Notes: generated by a model not told the origin, from the sequence alone. 64,000 nucleotides of DNA from Choanephora cucurbitarum (GCA_025331435.1 JAIWNI010000004.1:186001-250000), one strand, 5' to 3'. Positions 10,971-24,377 are shown, counted from the stretch's first letter. Numbers and translations are program-made.

Positions 10971-12736
10971 TTAAATCTCGGTTTTTTCTAAACCGACAGG
11001 AACAGGCTCATTAAGAACAGTTTCGCTGTTCATGCGTGCGTTTCTTTCAGCCTTCTTTCTACGAGATTCGAGAATAAGAGCATCTTGATAGCCAGGAATC
11101 CATCCAAACAAAGTACGTCCAATACTTGGTCTCTTTACGCGAACAAACCAAATAGGAATAGCCAAGAGACCAATGACAATACAAATGATGTATTGATAAA
11201 CACCATCGGAACCAGCATCGACTAAAGGAGCAACAATGAGATAAATATCGATGATAAGAAAGAAGATGGCAAAAGGAAGCCAGATTTTGAAGGGACGAGG
11301 CAAGTCTCTTGTAGATTTCTTGAAGCGCATAACAATTAAGGCAGCAACAGTAAAACCATAGAACAACCAGTAAATGAAACTGTACATCTTTGCGAGATAA
11401 GTGAAGTCTCCTGGAATACACCAGATTGTGGCAATAACACCAACCAAAATAAGCGCAGCAATAGGTGTTTGTTGCTTCTTAGCCATTTTTCCAAAAAGAG
11501 GGGGCATAAAGACAGTATCTTCAGCAGCAGATGTCAAAACAAGACGAGAGGCGGCCCACACATTACCATTGACAGCACCAAAGGTAGACAAGACAACCAT
11601 TAATGCAAAGAAATAAGCACCACCAGTACCCATAGAAACGGAGCCTACTTGCATGGCAACAGTAGAAGAGGTAGCAACAGTCTCGACAGGGAGTGTAGCA
11701 AAGTATGCGATGTTACTAAGAACATAAACCATAGTGACAAGGAAACAAGAAATTGAGATAGCAAGAGGCACGTTACGCTTAGGGTTCTTCACTTCAGAAA
11801 TACCATAGTTCAAGTTGTTCCAACCGTTGTAGGAGAAGAGAGCCATATACATAGCAGTACCATAATCAAGCGCATTGGTGGAGCTGTTGTTAAAGGCATT
11901 TTGAAAGTTGGCAGTGTTTCCTTTGCCTAACCAAACCCAACCAATGATGATAATCATAGCAAGAGCCAAAAGCTTTGCACCTGTAAATACGTTTTGAATC
12001 ATAGCGCCAGCCTTTCTACCAAATGCATTAAAAAGTACAACAACCCAAATACAAGCAATAGCTACAAGCTTCACAGCATAATCCTGCATAACTATGTTCT
12101 TTCCTGAAGGATCACTAGGATCGTAATAAGCCATCTGCATGATGTATTGAGCAAATACGGTGGCAATGGAAGCAGTACCAATAGGATTAGCGAGCAACAG
12201 GTTTGACCTTTAAAGCAGACAAAATCATAAGTATCATGAAGTCATTTTTTTTAGTTCATCACTTACCATGTAAAAGTTAGACCAAAGCAAAGACCGAAAG
12301 CTGATTTCAAATACTGGTATTCACCTCCAGACTTGGTAATCATAGTACCTAATTCAGCGTAGCAAAGAGCACCAATCATACTGAGGAAACCACCAATGGC
12401 CCAAACAATGAGTGAGGGACCAACAGCATGCACCTTCAAGGTGACAGGACCAGGAGAGGCAAAAATACCACTACCGATGATGAGGCCCACAATCTAAATA
12501 AATGCAAAGCAAAATAAGAATGACATTTAAAATCACCAACTTGCATTGCGTACCATATTACAACTACTAATAAGACCCATGTGAGGAGCAACAGTAGGTG
12601 TGCCACCCTCGTTTTCAGACTGATGACTAGGTGTCACAGCACCTGATTCAATAGAAGTAATTGAGTTGGTTTTCTCTAATTGATCCCCATTGCTTGAGGA
12701 TTTAGTGCCATTTAAAGCACTCATAAATGACTTCAT
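10971..12736 (-). CDS. Amino acid transporter, APC superfamily, LAT/SLC7-like
   Basis: Integral membrane amino acid permease of about 548 aa. Exons 12554-12736, 12267-12493 and 10971-12207 join in frame. The N-terminus is hydrophilic, Ser/Thr-rich and cytosolic. TM1 contains [17 protein letters not shown], the substrate-binding unwound GSGIF motif of the family. [12 protein letters not shown] is the family signature after TM3, and [21 protein letters not shown] is the TM6-7 region typical of L-type (LAT) and methionine permeases. About twelve hydrophobic segments follow, ending in a basic C-tail. Substrate is probably large neutral amino acids or methionine by family, not shown by sequence. 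The neighbouring MFS gene lies 460 bp downstream on the same strand. Confidence 0.93.
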
Positions 12737-14312
12737 TGAAGAAAATCTGTTACAAGAATGAAAGATATGGAGTCAGAGCGAAAGAGAGAGTGGAAGAAAA
12801 AGGGAAAAAAGGAAAGAAAAACCCTTCCTTCTTTTAGTACCAAGGTACCCGAAAAAAAAAATTGTCAACTAAATTTAGCGTATGCAGAAGTAAGATGGAA
12901 AGAGTCAAAAAAAAATTTTTTTTAAGATATTTGAGATAGCGATACCATATGATTTTCTTGTTTATAGTCAAATATCAGCATGTTTAAGTCATATTTATCT
13001 TGCGATGATTAACTGAACACATCTTCGAGAGTCTTGTTGCTTTCTTTTTCCTTCAACAAAAGACTAAGCATGATGACAATAGGACGGAACAAGTTCTCGA
13101 TTGGGACACTAGAACCAAAGTTGAGCAGCTTTAGCTTTTATTTCTCGGTGCATCCTCTTCCTACACAACTGATAAAAGCCAAACTCGGAGATAGTGTAAG
13201 TTTGTTTGATTCCATAAACAAGCAAAAAAATCAGTCGTCGATTTGACATGTTCTTTCTCACGAATTTAGATCAATTGCGAGAAATGTTGGTTGTGTTGTG
13301 TTACAACTGGGCATAAATAGGGCAAAAAGAAGGTTCAAGCGCAGACTAGTTGGAGATCAACTTAAACTATATCGTTGCTCAATTTCATTCTCTATCTGAT
13401 TTAATTTAGAAGCAGCTCAAATCAAGAGCATCCTAACTATAGATATTTTACTAGGGCACATGATTTACTTTACGAAAAGAAAAAGTTAATTAGTATTATT
13501 GCTCTCTAATGCAATACATACAAGCTAGAAAGAAAAAGGTTGTTCTTTCAATCTATACTGTAAGAAAAGCCGAGAGAGTTTCAAGAATGAAGAAAAAAGT
13601 TATAGGAAGTTCAGTTGTTATTTAGAGTCTATTAAGCAAACCGAAAATCATTTCCTTTCAATCAACATGTTTGTGGATGTTTGGGCCATACATAATGTTT
13701 CCCAGTAAGCAAAAGATCTTCCCTGTTTGCGGAGCTTATTTTACATCAGAGGGAACAGTGTACCTCCCTGGCAATGTTGAAAATAGTTTGTGAAACGGTG
13801 AAAAGAAATTTTGAATTGATAATGCTTGGAGCTGAATATCTTTACAACTGCTATCACCAGAGCAAGTTGTTAACCTATGATCATACGAATAATAGCTGCT
13901 ATATCTACACACTTGATTTGTGATGGCTAATGACAACTTCAAAGCCTACTGATGTATTGTTTTTGATACATGGGTTGAACCAATGTAGTTTTATATAAGC
14001 ATCTCTTATACCACCCATCATAATCACACAGCGACATCTATCTACACTCGGAGCTTTGTTGAACGCTTTATATTCCACTTAAATATATCACCGCTTCAGC
14101 TAAGAACACTAATAAGCAAAAGCAAAGACCAAAAAAAAGATGAACCAATTAATCTAATTTAAAAGAACAAAAGAAAGATGACGAGTACATGATGCATTAG
14201 ATACATTCAATTAATTATGTATGTGAAGTAGCTGGGGAGAAAGTAGATAAGAAGGAGAGCAAAGAAAGGTAAGCGATAGAAAGAAAAAAGTAGTGATTGA
14301 TAATTGATGTTA
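12737..14312. other. Gene-poor AT-rich DNA
   Basis: Upstream flank of the APC transporter followed by more than 1 kb without a supportable gene. Short ORFs of 60-75 codons exist at 13034-13246 and 13736-13942, but they lack protein-like composition or splice context. Confidence 0.45.
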
Positions 14313-14484
14313 CAGTAGTCGCTCTATTTAAGAGTGTTCGTATTCTTGAGAAATGCACCCTTATTTTGAGCATACTCTCAAATTGAATGGTATTCTAACG
14401 CTCGAAATGATTCTCGAGTTAAAGGATTGCGCTCTTATATCGAGTATGCTCTAAGTCAATCGCCCTTGAATTGAGCGACCACTG
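14313..14484. mobile_element. TA-flanked inverted-repeat element (MITE-like, mariner/pogo-type ends)
   Basis: A 172-bp element begins CAGTAGTCGCTC and ends GAGCGACCACTG, imperfect terminal inverted repeats. It is flanked on both sides by TA (14311-14312 and 14485-14486), the target-site duplication expected of Tc1/mariner/pogo transposons. Inside is a second inverted pair: GAGCATACTC (about 14376) against GAGTATGCTC (about 14440). It has no coding capacity. The outer ends resemble those of the element at 52834-52915. Confidence 0.65.
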
Positions 14485-16158
14485 TAAGTCTTTTAGGTTT
14501 ATTAGTCATAGCCGCCTATGTACTACGTAATTGTGAATAAGTGATGACTGAGTCGGTAACAGCTGACGAAAAAGAGAAAGAGAATGAGAAGGACCACTGC
14601 GAAAAATGCTTGTTTTGGGGTGAGATGTTGATACTGTAGTGCATAGATGCACTAAAGGCGTATACTCAACTACAAAGTAGGAGCACACTCAGTCTTGTAC
14701 TTTAGAGTCAAATCGGACAAAGAGACAAGAACACAAAAGCAGGAAAATGAATTAAACAGGAACAGCAAGAGAGACACTCAACAAGAAATCCGGTTCTTGA
14801 ACAACAAAGAGTGTTTTCAGTTTCATTGTGATCATTAAAAGAGAGAGTTATTAGGAAATTATGTCAACAAATTACTTGTGTATTCGAAGATGCAAGTATG
14901 ACACCAACAACTCAGGATATTCTCTGGTTGAACATCGACCTCAGAATGGTCCAATAGAAAAGCGAAACAAAACAGGATGCCTGTACATTGTTTAACTAGC
15001 CAATGCTAAACAAGTTGACTAACTAATATAGGATATCAAGTCTTTTTCTTATTTCATACTAACAATGATATCATTCTCATCTGTTGCTTTCCTTCCTCCC
15101 CTTCTTTCTTTTTTTAAGGTTTGTAACCGTTGTCAAATAAGCAGTATATTCAACCCATGATAGTCCAATGAACTAGCTATAATTCGCAATGCTTTCTTCT
15201 GTACTTGTCATTATCTACACACGTCGAGTGACTAAAATTCTTTGATTCTAAAGTCAATCAGTGCTTTGTTTTCTTTATGCCGATCACAAAAGAAGCAGCT
15301 AAATAAAAGGCAGTTCCTGTTTTTGAAAATGTGCTCAGTGTGGGTATTTGATTGAATAGGAAAGATCAGTCGATCAAAACAAAGTAACCTTAAAGCAGAA
15401 AAAAAGGCCATTCCTTCTAAGGAAAATCGATAGATAGAGCTAAATCTTTTATGTTTATCTACTAGGGCTGTAGATTAAAACGCGTCCGACAGAGTGATAC
15501 ACATTCATAATCTTTTTAGTTGTCATGTCTGTCAGTAAAAACAAAAAGGAGAGAAACATTTGACTTCATGAGCTTTAGTAAGACAAAAATAAACAATGCT
15601 ATCATAGTATATGTCCCAAAAGGACGCGTGACTTAAAGAGCTTGCATTACACCTTTAGTCTGAACTCTAGCAACTCATCATTAACTTCTGCGAGACAGAG
15701 AAAAGGCAAGTGATTGCTTTGCTTGGATCACACATGCATGAAATCACAGTAGAAAATCAAAGAATGAATCTCATTCTACTTGATTGTTTGAGTTTGACAG
15801 CTCTCGCTCTTGGAAGATCAATACACTTGGAGTTTAGCCAATTGAACACTGTTTCGCTTCGGAAGTAAATGATTCTAGGTGCTATTAACCAAAAAAAAAA
15901 ACTAGAGTTTAAATCGATTGGAGAAAGTTTAATATCGCAGATACTATAAAAGGAATAGAGGCGAACATACGTGCACAAACGCATTGTAGAGTGCTACAAT
16001 AATTTATCGGACAAATCTCATTTTCTTTACTCCCTTCTTGAATAAAGCCGCATATTAATCATTGTCAAAAGCAAGAAAATGTTTATTTACGTTAACAGGG
16101 GAATATTTACAGCTACAGATAGATGACGATGTATATATAGAAGGAAGAGGGTATTATT
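14485..16158. other. Gene-poor AT-rich DNA
   Basis: About 1.7 kb without a supportable gene. Open frames (for example 14506-14688 and 15757-15984, minus) are short and of low-complexity or random composition. No tRNA or repeat array was recognised. Confidence 0.45.
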
Positions 16159-16773
16159 TTAAAGTTTTGTCAATGACTGATTTGGGTCTGTGCAAATAAA
16201 ATGATAGACTAAACACACAAGTGAAGCCAAAATTAACAATCGAAAAAATCGCCACAAGTATTCAGACACAAGCATGATGGTATCAAAGTTGTTTTGGTTA
16301 GTGGTTGTAAGGATAGCTTCGCTGTGCATAGTGACATGTTCGCTTGCCGGGTCTTTGAGTACCTGACTGATTTCATCATTTTCGAGACAAGAAGAACGTC
16401 GTCTTTCTTGTTGTTGCTCAAAATGGTCTTCTGCTAAACGCTCAATCACATCTTGGCTACGAAATTGTTCCAATATAACATCAGCTACTACAGGTGCACC
16501 AGAACGAGCCAAGAAAGTTTCGAGCAATTCGTGAAACACACCCTTCTGTTCTTCTTCCATCTTTGCCTCTTCCAAAGCAGCTTGAGCAAGTTCAATGAAC
16601 TTGTCTTTGTCATGTCGAAGAAACTGCTGCTCATCGCCACTCTCATCTGTCCAGTTCTTGTTCTTTTCGTCTAGAGTGAAGCGGTGGTAAGAAACATCAC
16701 GGCCTCGCTTTGCTGCAGTGCTGTTATGACTATGATAAAGTTGGGAGTCTGGGTTATATCTAGTAGTAATCAT
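16159..16773 (-). CDS. Hypothetical small protein with C-terminal membrane anchor
   Basis: Single-exon ORF of 204 aa. Residues 1-45 are polar. About 55-130 is strongly helical and charged (KDKFIELAQAALEEAKMEEE, FHELLETFLARSG, DVIERLAEDHFEQQQERRR). Near residues 172-194 lies one hydrophobic segment (YLWRFFRLLILASLVCLVYHFI) followed by a short polar tail, suggesting a tail-anchored cytosolic protein. I do not recognise a family. Coding character is supported by its length, the amphipathic pattern and the promoter-like upstream region. It sits alone in a gene-poor stretch. It could be a lineage-specific or fast-evolving gene. Confidence 0.65.
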   Translation of the reverse strand: MITTRYNPDSQLYHSHNSTAAKRGRDVSYHRFTLDEKNKNWTDESGDEQQFLRHDKDKFIELAQAALEEAKMEEEQKGVFHELLETFLARSGAPVVADVILEQFRSQDVIERLAEDHFEQQQERRRSSCLENDEISQVLKDPASEHVTMHSEAILTTTNQNNFDTIMLVSEYLWRFFRLLILASLVCLVYHFICTDPNQSLTKL

Positions 16774-19442
16774 GTTTCTTTACAAAGTAGAAGATTGAAA
16801 GAATAAAGAAATCACTAGAAATAAAAGGAGAAACAAGAGGAAAAAAGAATGTGCCTAACAAAAATTTTCTGGGCTTTATATCTGAGCTATGTCGGCGCTT
16901 GAAGTAAAGGTTAAAGCCCAGCTTAACCCGAAGTTTTCTTTCGAACTTAAGGTTTGAGAGTTCATTTGTCTGATCTTGCTGCTCTCCATAATTTGTCTAG
17001 AAAAAGGAAAACTATCATATGCAATTAACGTTCTATCTTGGGTCTCGAGTTAAAGAAGAAGTTTAAGGAAAGAACAGATTTGAATGCCATTGCCTAACAT
17101 GATTGAATGAATAAGAAAACGTGTAGATTGAATGCTGGACAAGCTATATTCTCTCACCTATCCTCAGTCGTGTCTCAATTTGTTTTAAAATAAGGAAGGT
17201 TTCAGTTATGCAAGCTGCCTTGATAAATCCACCTGGTACTGTTTGTTTCCTTTTGGGGCATGGTCTCTTTCTTCTTTTTGATTTTGTCTTAAACAAGAAC
17301 CAAACATAGCTTAACTACTATTCTTGCTTAATGTGTTCTTGAAAGAAATGGGATCCAGTCAAGAGAAAGGGCGTTTCACGGCTATCAAGTATTATGGCTG
17401 GAATTAAAACGGGGTTACATCAAAAGAAAGAAGGTTTACTAAATGTATATCACAAAATTTGATTGGATAAAATGCATGGTGTGGTCTTTTGTGAGACTAT
17501 GAACAAGATAAAGCAAAGCAAACATATAAACAAAACAGGAGCACATATTTACACCAATAAAAGCTCACAGATAGTATGTTGAATCATATGGCACTACCTC
17601 ATGATATCATAAGTTGCTAATCCTGAGATCTTATTAGCTGATACACTGTCTATTAATTCAGAAAGAAAGAACACTGTAGTACAATACAAAGAGGAAGATC
17701 AGGTACAGATTGTGACCTGATAATGAAAAAGAGAAAAAGAACAAAGTGTACGGGGAATCTCAATCTGCTCTAAAAAAAAGGTTAGCTGAAGAACCATTTA
17801 TTTTCAGATAACGCGTTTCAAGGATCTTACAATTCAGGAACGAAAAAGAAAAACAATAACATTGCTTAATTTTAAGAAAATCTTTTGTCGTTTAGCAAGA
17901 CAATAGACTGAAGATATTTCAGACCTATTAGTAGCACGAGCGAGTGGTATTTTCTTAAAATGTTTACTAATATGCCAGTCATTTGATGCCCTTTTTTTTA
18001 CATTTCAATGATAAGGCTCTTTTCTTTTAGCTTATTAACTGATTTTGTTCTTAAAAATTACACCATATGAAACGACAATTTCTTTGTTTTATTATTTGTA
18101 CAGTGTACCAACTGTCATTATGTTGTCAAGAATTTAAGCGTCTACATTCTTTGACAATAGAATTGTATTTGACATACCTTATACTAGTGCAATCTCGAGA
18201 GAAAGTTATTTTTTCTTGTTAACTTACCTCGGGATCTTCATTACGGCTAATTAATTTTACTTTATTTTTATAGATTTTCTGAAGAACATGACCCAACGCA
18301 AAAGAAAGTCAAATTACCAAATAATGATGGTTAAGCACCTCTGTCAATTTCTGTTAAACTAACTGATTTTTTTTTCGATCGAAGAGGTAACTAAAATCGA
18401 CAAAAAAAAGCTTTCTTGCTGTAACTCAGGGGTAAAATTCATTTCTTGTCTTTTCTTTTTCTGTAGGGATGTATGCCCTCTTCCAAAAATAGATTAAGCA
18501 CTTGGGGATAAAAGAGTGTATAGAACAAAGGAGATCATACAGACAGTTATCCATACATTCCTAAAAAAAATAGATTGTACGCTTATACAATCTTAAGACT
18601 TGAGTACATTTAAACACAAAGTCTTTTTCGGTCAGGTTCATGACACAAACCTAAAGAGTCATTCGAACACACACTTTAAATGCGTCAGTTACTCTCAGAG
18701 CCAGGGCCTTCTCGATTGGCAATTTCGCCCTTTTTATTTTATTTTACATTCAACGGATTCAATGTTACGCTTACAAATAAAATTTCAGAAATGTAATAAA
18801 GGGTGCAGAATATGGCGCTTTAAAATATAGATGTAAAATGATGGTTGAAAATGAATGACCAAAACGAAGGATATGTGTCTTAAATGGTTGCCTCTTTGAA
18901 ATGTAGAACAGATGCTGCCAGAATAAAATACAATACAACTCTTTTCTTCTTTTAGTTTCATGGCTATAAGCATTGGCTATAGTCATCAATTTCATTGACT
19001 TTTTGAGGCAAAGCATGCTCTTGAGAAAAACGTCTTTTTCAGTGGGCGAATCCAATTCTAGAGAAGTCATTGCTTTTATCGCCTTAATTTGGTTGTGCTT
19101 CAAAGTGCTTGTTTGTCCTACACAAAATAAAAGACACTGGTCAATTTAAATAATGACAAAAGCCAAAAGAAAGGCTGAATAAGTATAAATGACAAGTGTC
19201 TCTTCTCTATAGATATATCTTTAAGGTCTTCTTGTTTAATTTCTTATTTGACAACATTTTAAATTAATTGGAGAAAAAAAAAAGATAATACCACACACAC
19301 ACACATGTGAACACGCGTACATATTTTCGGAACTATCGGTGATTCTGCCGATAAGGAGTTTATTATTATTTAAGACTTGTAAATGAATCAGATGATAGCA
19401 TGCTTTTGTGTGTATTAATTGGACTCTATATCATACATCAAG
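16774..19442. other. Gene-poor AT-rich DNA with an AC microsatellite
   Basis: About 2.7 kb lacking a convincing gene. A short (AC)n run lies near 19291-19304. The minus-strand open frame 18771-19103 has a helical, Lys-rich N-terminal part (residues about 1-65) preceded by a plausible 3' splice site (GTGTAG near 19118), so a terminal exon cannot be excluded, but no upstream exon or stop context convinces me. Confidence 0.4.
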
Positions 19443-22009
19443 CTAGTTTTTTTGCTTTGCATTCCTAAAGTCAAGAAACGTTAGCGTCAGATTGTTTAAA
19501 CAAAATAAGGCACTTACATGGCATCAAATTCCTTTTTGAATGCTTTGGTTATCTCAGGTCGTTTGATCTTTTGTGCAGCAGTCATTAAGCCCTATGAAGT
19601 CATCAGATACTGTTTTTTAGCTGCGACTCTATCAATAACTTACTGAAGCAGTTGTCCATTCCTCATGACATAAAGAGACATCAAAAATTAGCTCAGCACC
19701 CTTGAGACCACCTTCTTTTCCTTGCTTTAACAGTGCGTCTAAAATAGTCTTACGAATCGTTTGGTCTTGACACAGCTGAGCAAAGTCTGTCTCATTAATT
19801 CCTTTTTCTGTGGCTAACTGTCGAATGACCGGCTCTGAGACTACCGCCAGTGCAACAGGTTTAGGGAAGAGCGAATCAGCATAAACACAAATGTTTGTTA
19901 CATAAATGCAACTCTTGTATATCGACTCAAGCTTTTCTAATGCAATGTATTCACCGTTGCTAAGCTTCACTAGGTTCTTTTTTCGGTCGATGATAGTAAG
20001 CGTGCCATTCTCGTTCCATTCTGCAATGTCACCTGTCTGCAGCCAGTTGTCTTCAGTCATAGCTTCTTTTGTGATGTCGTCTCGTTTCCAATAACCTTTC
20101 GTAATGGATGGGCCTCGAACCCAAACTTCGCCCTGCGGCTTTTGATTGCTTGAAAGATAACCTGCTTCAGGAACATCCACCAACTTGATTTCACAACAAG
20201 GAACAGGGGCACCAACTTGGCCATAAGCAAACTGTTCTGGTGTCATGATACTACACATACTATAAACGCTCTCCTATCAGTTCAATCCATTCTTGCCTAA
20301 TCCAACTTTTTGTTCACTTACCCGCAACCTTAAGAATAAATGGATTTTTGTGGAAAAATTAATGAGTTTCATCTCAGCTATATGATATATCGATTCTCTT
20401 TTTTCTTTCACTTACTTTCCGTCATACCTATATAATGCATTAGTTAATGACCTGGTTTGTCTTTTTTTTTTTCTGAAATTTCCACTTACCAAAACCACCC
20501 AGGATAGGACAAATAGTTACTGACAAAAACTTTTGTGTCTCCACAGAAACAGGTGCGCCACCGGAAAGAGCAAATCGAAGACGACCGCCTACTTGCTCTT
20601 TGATTTTGTTGAACACCAATTTATCCAAAAATCCAGTGGGTAAATGACGTTCAAGTAACCATGCCTTTGTAGCATAAGCCTTTTGAAACACCTTTTGTGC
20701 TTTAGGATTGGCCAAAGCCAGCTTGGCCAAAATACCTTTACGGATCGATTCCCAGACGGCAGGTACGCCTGTCATCAAAGTAGGTCTAAACTCTTTGATG
20801 TCACCTTTGCAATTACGAACAGACGCATCTGTCAATGTACGTACGTTTGCATAACCCAGACTAACAACATATACGCAAAGTTTCTTCATCAGCCAAGAGA
20901 AAAATAAACAAATAAACACAAACTTACGTGACACCCCAAAATACGCACAAGTTCTCAACAACAAACTCCAGGACATGGGCTAAAGGAAGATAAGCCATCA
21001 TACTATCATTGTCTGTCATGAGATGGCCAAGAATGATATTGACACCAGCAACTAAAAAAAAAAGGAAAAAGGTTTGGTATTCATCATATCACCAACAATT
21101 CTCCTCCCCATCTCTCTACTTACTTGCAGCTACAATATTCTTATGCGACAAGATGACACCCTTAGGATTTCCTGTACTACCAGAAGTATACATGATACAA
21201 CAGAGATCTTCGGGCTCAGGAGCTCTTGCTTCTCTTGAATGCTCTTTACCTAACTTGGCAACTTCATCCAAAGAAATCACCTTTTGACTGACAACTTTTT
21301 TGAGGTTCTCCAGCACCTCTGGTTTTACGTCGCCACTATAAATAATGCATTTGAGGCTTGGACACTTGCTGGCAACCTTTTGAACAGTAGGTAGCAAGTC
21401 ACCCACAGTGTAAATGGCTTCGACCTCTGTTTCATTCATTGAATGCAATAGACCATCCTCACCCAATGTATCATATGCCGTAACAATAGTCATATTCTGA
21501 GTAAAAGCACCATGAGCTGTTAAAAGCCAATACATGCTTTTGACAAAAAAAAAAAGGAAAAGCAAGGTTACAAAAAGCTTGTCAAACCTAATCAAGTCTT
21601 GGAGAAATCATACTTACTTTGTAGGTGAAAATACTTCGATTTTTGATTTCTCTTTAAGCCCAAGTTGAACGAGACCAGCACCAATATCATGAGTTAATTG
21701 AGAAGCTTCCTTGTAGTTCAAGTAGTGGTATCCCGACAATTGAAAGTATTTCCAGATCTTCTTTTCCTTTACTTCTTCACCATTAACAAATTTTGTAACT
21801 TCCTTTTCTTCATCTACCATTTTCTCAATCTTTCGGTAACCAAAGGCCTTACGGTCAGGGTACTTGGTTGCACTGCGTGTCAAGACATCATACAAAGTGT
21901 GAACATGATGATGAGGAACGCGTGCTAAACCTTCTGGAGAATAAGCAGATCTTCTAATGCGACCACCATTGGGCTGTTGAGGACCAGTTTCGACTGTAAA
22001 AGATTTCAT
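19443..22009 (-). CDS. Long-chain acyl-CoA synthetase (FAA/ACSL family) with micro-exons
   Basis: ATP-dependent activation of long-chain fatty acids to acyl-CoA. Nine exons join in frame: 21618-22009, 21124-21536, 20928-21051, 20490-20860, 20416-20427, 20322-20328, 19644-20259, 19518-19591 and 19443-19464. The start is the ATG at 22009 ([10 protein letters not shown]); the frame upstream is T-rich UTR. Visible motifs are [14 protein letters not shown] (AMP-binding P-loop), [23 protein letters not shown] (adenylate motif, assembled from a 12-nt and a 7-nt exon), [33 protein letters not shown] and a terminal [12 protein letters not shown]. About 695 aa is normal for the family. The last exon adds only seven residues. 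The N-terminus shows no clear membrane anchor. Family certain, substrate range not visible. Confidence 0.95.
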
Positions 22010-24375
22010 GTTATAGGCAAGGAAACAATATAAGAGACAAAGGAGAAAAAATAGAAGGACAAAGACGAAAGAGCAACAAACAACTACAGTTTTTTTTAAA
22101 GTCAAAATAAAAGGTTAACTCGTGTAACCTTTAGTGATCCTCTTTACTATTTTTCACATGATATTCTTTATTTTGACAAACTCAGTTTCTTTTTTGAGTT
22201 ATCATCTTCGTGAAATTGTACCTGGGTTTACACGAATGCAAGACATGTAGAAAAACATAAAAATAACATTTTTTTCTCGTTTTGATATTCAACATTTCAA
22301 CATTAAATTGACGATAAATACAGCATAGCTTTTGTTAGAATAACCAGAAAGATACACCTTCTCTTTTTTCTTTTTGGCTTGTGCGCACCATGTTTCATTG
22401 TGTAATGCAGAATATGCGATTTGTTACACTTTCTGTTCAAGTTTTATAGTTCTTTATTTGTGATTAGCTGTGCAAAATAAGAAAATTAGTCAGAGCGCAT
22501 AAAAATTGACGCCGGTACATCCCGGATCAGCTTATAAACAAATAGTTCTCTTTTTTTCCTTGGTAAGACATGTATTATGGAACTCAAAAAAAAAGAAAAG
22601 AAAAGAAAAAGAGAAAGACTCGATTACCAACATAGCTAGATTACAATCAGATTTACTAAAGTTGGAATCGAATTTGCTGAATTTGATGGAGAAATAGAAT
22701 TGGCTTATATATCAATAGTGTATGTGTTTGCTTAACATTATGTCTGATCAAATACGCGCATCTCTAACTGGTTTTGTCTGAATGTACCAAACTTGAATTA
22801 TAATACAATTGAAGCTCAATGTACATCAAAGTCTTGAACTAGATAAATGTAGCACTAGAGCAATCATGGATTTGTAACACGTACTGTTAAGATTGTAACA
22901 CAATTGCAAAACGCTTTTTTTTTGCTGTGCTAGCATGTTTTATTAGCTGGTGTATCTTTCTATTTTTTGCTTTTTTGCTTTGTAATTCAAACCATTTGGT
23001 CTCCATTTTACTGTTTTCAGTTTGAGCGCCTTGCCATAAAGAAACTTGTGGAAAATATGGCTTTATTCATGTTTTTCATAAAACGATCCAGACTTAATTG
23101 AAAGAAATTTATATGAGGCAGGTAAGTGATACACTGTTTATCATTGTATTCTTATGTCTGCACAGAGTAAGCGTAGTCTGAGTTTCTTTGATACAAGAGT
23201 ATTGAAGCGAGAGAACAAATAAGTTTCTGATGACTGTGTATACTTACAACAATAGATCCAGTAGTTAGTTTGTGCATATGGGATCAAGGCATTATCTTTT
23301 CCATCTAATGAATGAGGGATATAAGAAAAATAACAAAAAAACGATCTCATGTCAGAAATGCTATTCCTTAACTGTTGATTGTGATTAGCTGATATTTAGC
23401 GTTTGTTCAATGAACTTTTCTCTTTCCCTTTTTCATACATTTTTAGTTGTTAAGATGAATCCAGGCACAAATTCCATATTTAGAAAGCTTTTGTTGACTA
23501 AAGTCGAAAATGATAAACATAAAGTCAGCATATTTTGACATTCAAAGATAAACATAAAAACAGGGAGATCTTTGTTTGTTTTGTTGGAGTGTAGAGCGAA
23601 TTTGTTTACATAGTTTCATCCTATATTGTCATTAGTTAGTTTGAAGTTCATAAAATTACTCTAGAATTGAATTTTGAGATACAATGGACTGTCTTGTGGC
23701 GAAAAGATAGAGCAGATGTATACTGACAGTACATTGTCTTTTGTTGAATAGCCAATTACCTATAACAGATTTGTTGATATTGACAATTATATTCATACAT
23801 CTTAAGCGAGACTTTTTGTTGTAATTGTACTGAAACATTGAATAAGTTCTTTCAACAAGCTCACTCATGCAAAATTGCATACTGTCAAGCAAAATGAAGT
23901 TATCTATAGGAAAATCAAAGGTTCCTTCATTTAATATTATCATTTCTAGTATAAAAACTTTGCTATTCCAACAAATTCTTCCTGTTCTCTTAAGAATTAA
24001 CAATCGCTCTAACAACAGTCTCAATAATAAAATAGCGTCCTTTTATAAAGGAACCGATGTGCTGGTTGCGCATGAAGCGTGATAACGGACTGGCATTGGA
24101 GACTCCAGAGGATACAAGTCAACAGCTTCCTTGCTAAAACAAGCAACTCTCGCCTAGTCAATACATAAAGCCGCTTTGTTACAGGCTACTTAAACAATAT
24201 ACTTATAAAGTTCAAAAAAAAATGTAACTCACTTTAAATTACGTTTAGAATAACATCATGTTAATGTTATCAGGATAATACTTAGCGTTGGTTTTGAATC
24301 TTCTTAACTTAAAATTACGGAAGTGAAATTTTAAAGCTTCACAGTCAAAGCAATGCATAAGTGCCTTCTTGAAAC
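22010..24375. other. Gene-poor AT-rich DNA
   Basis: Upstream flank of the acyl-CoA synthetase gene and about 2.3 kb without a supportable gene. Several 60-120 codon open frames occur on both strands but have composition typical of AT-rich noncoding DNA. It may contain eroded transposon sequence related to the fragment at 24860-25532, which I could not delimit. Confidence 0.4.
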
Positions 24376-24377
24376 TC

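Noticed and set aside
18771..19103. Minus-strand 110-codon open frame with Lys-rich helical start
   Set aside because: A 3' splice site precedes it, but no upstream exon or recognisable domain was found and the second half reads like AT-rich noncoding DNA.
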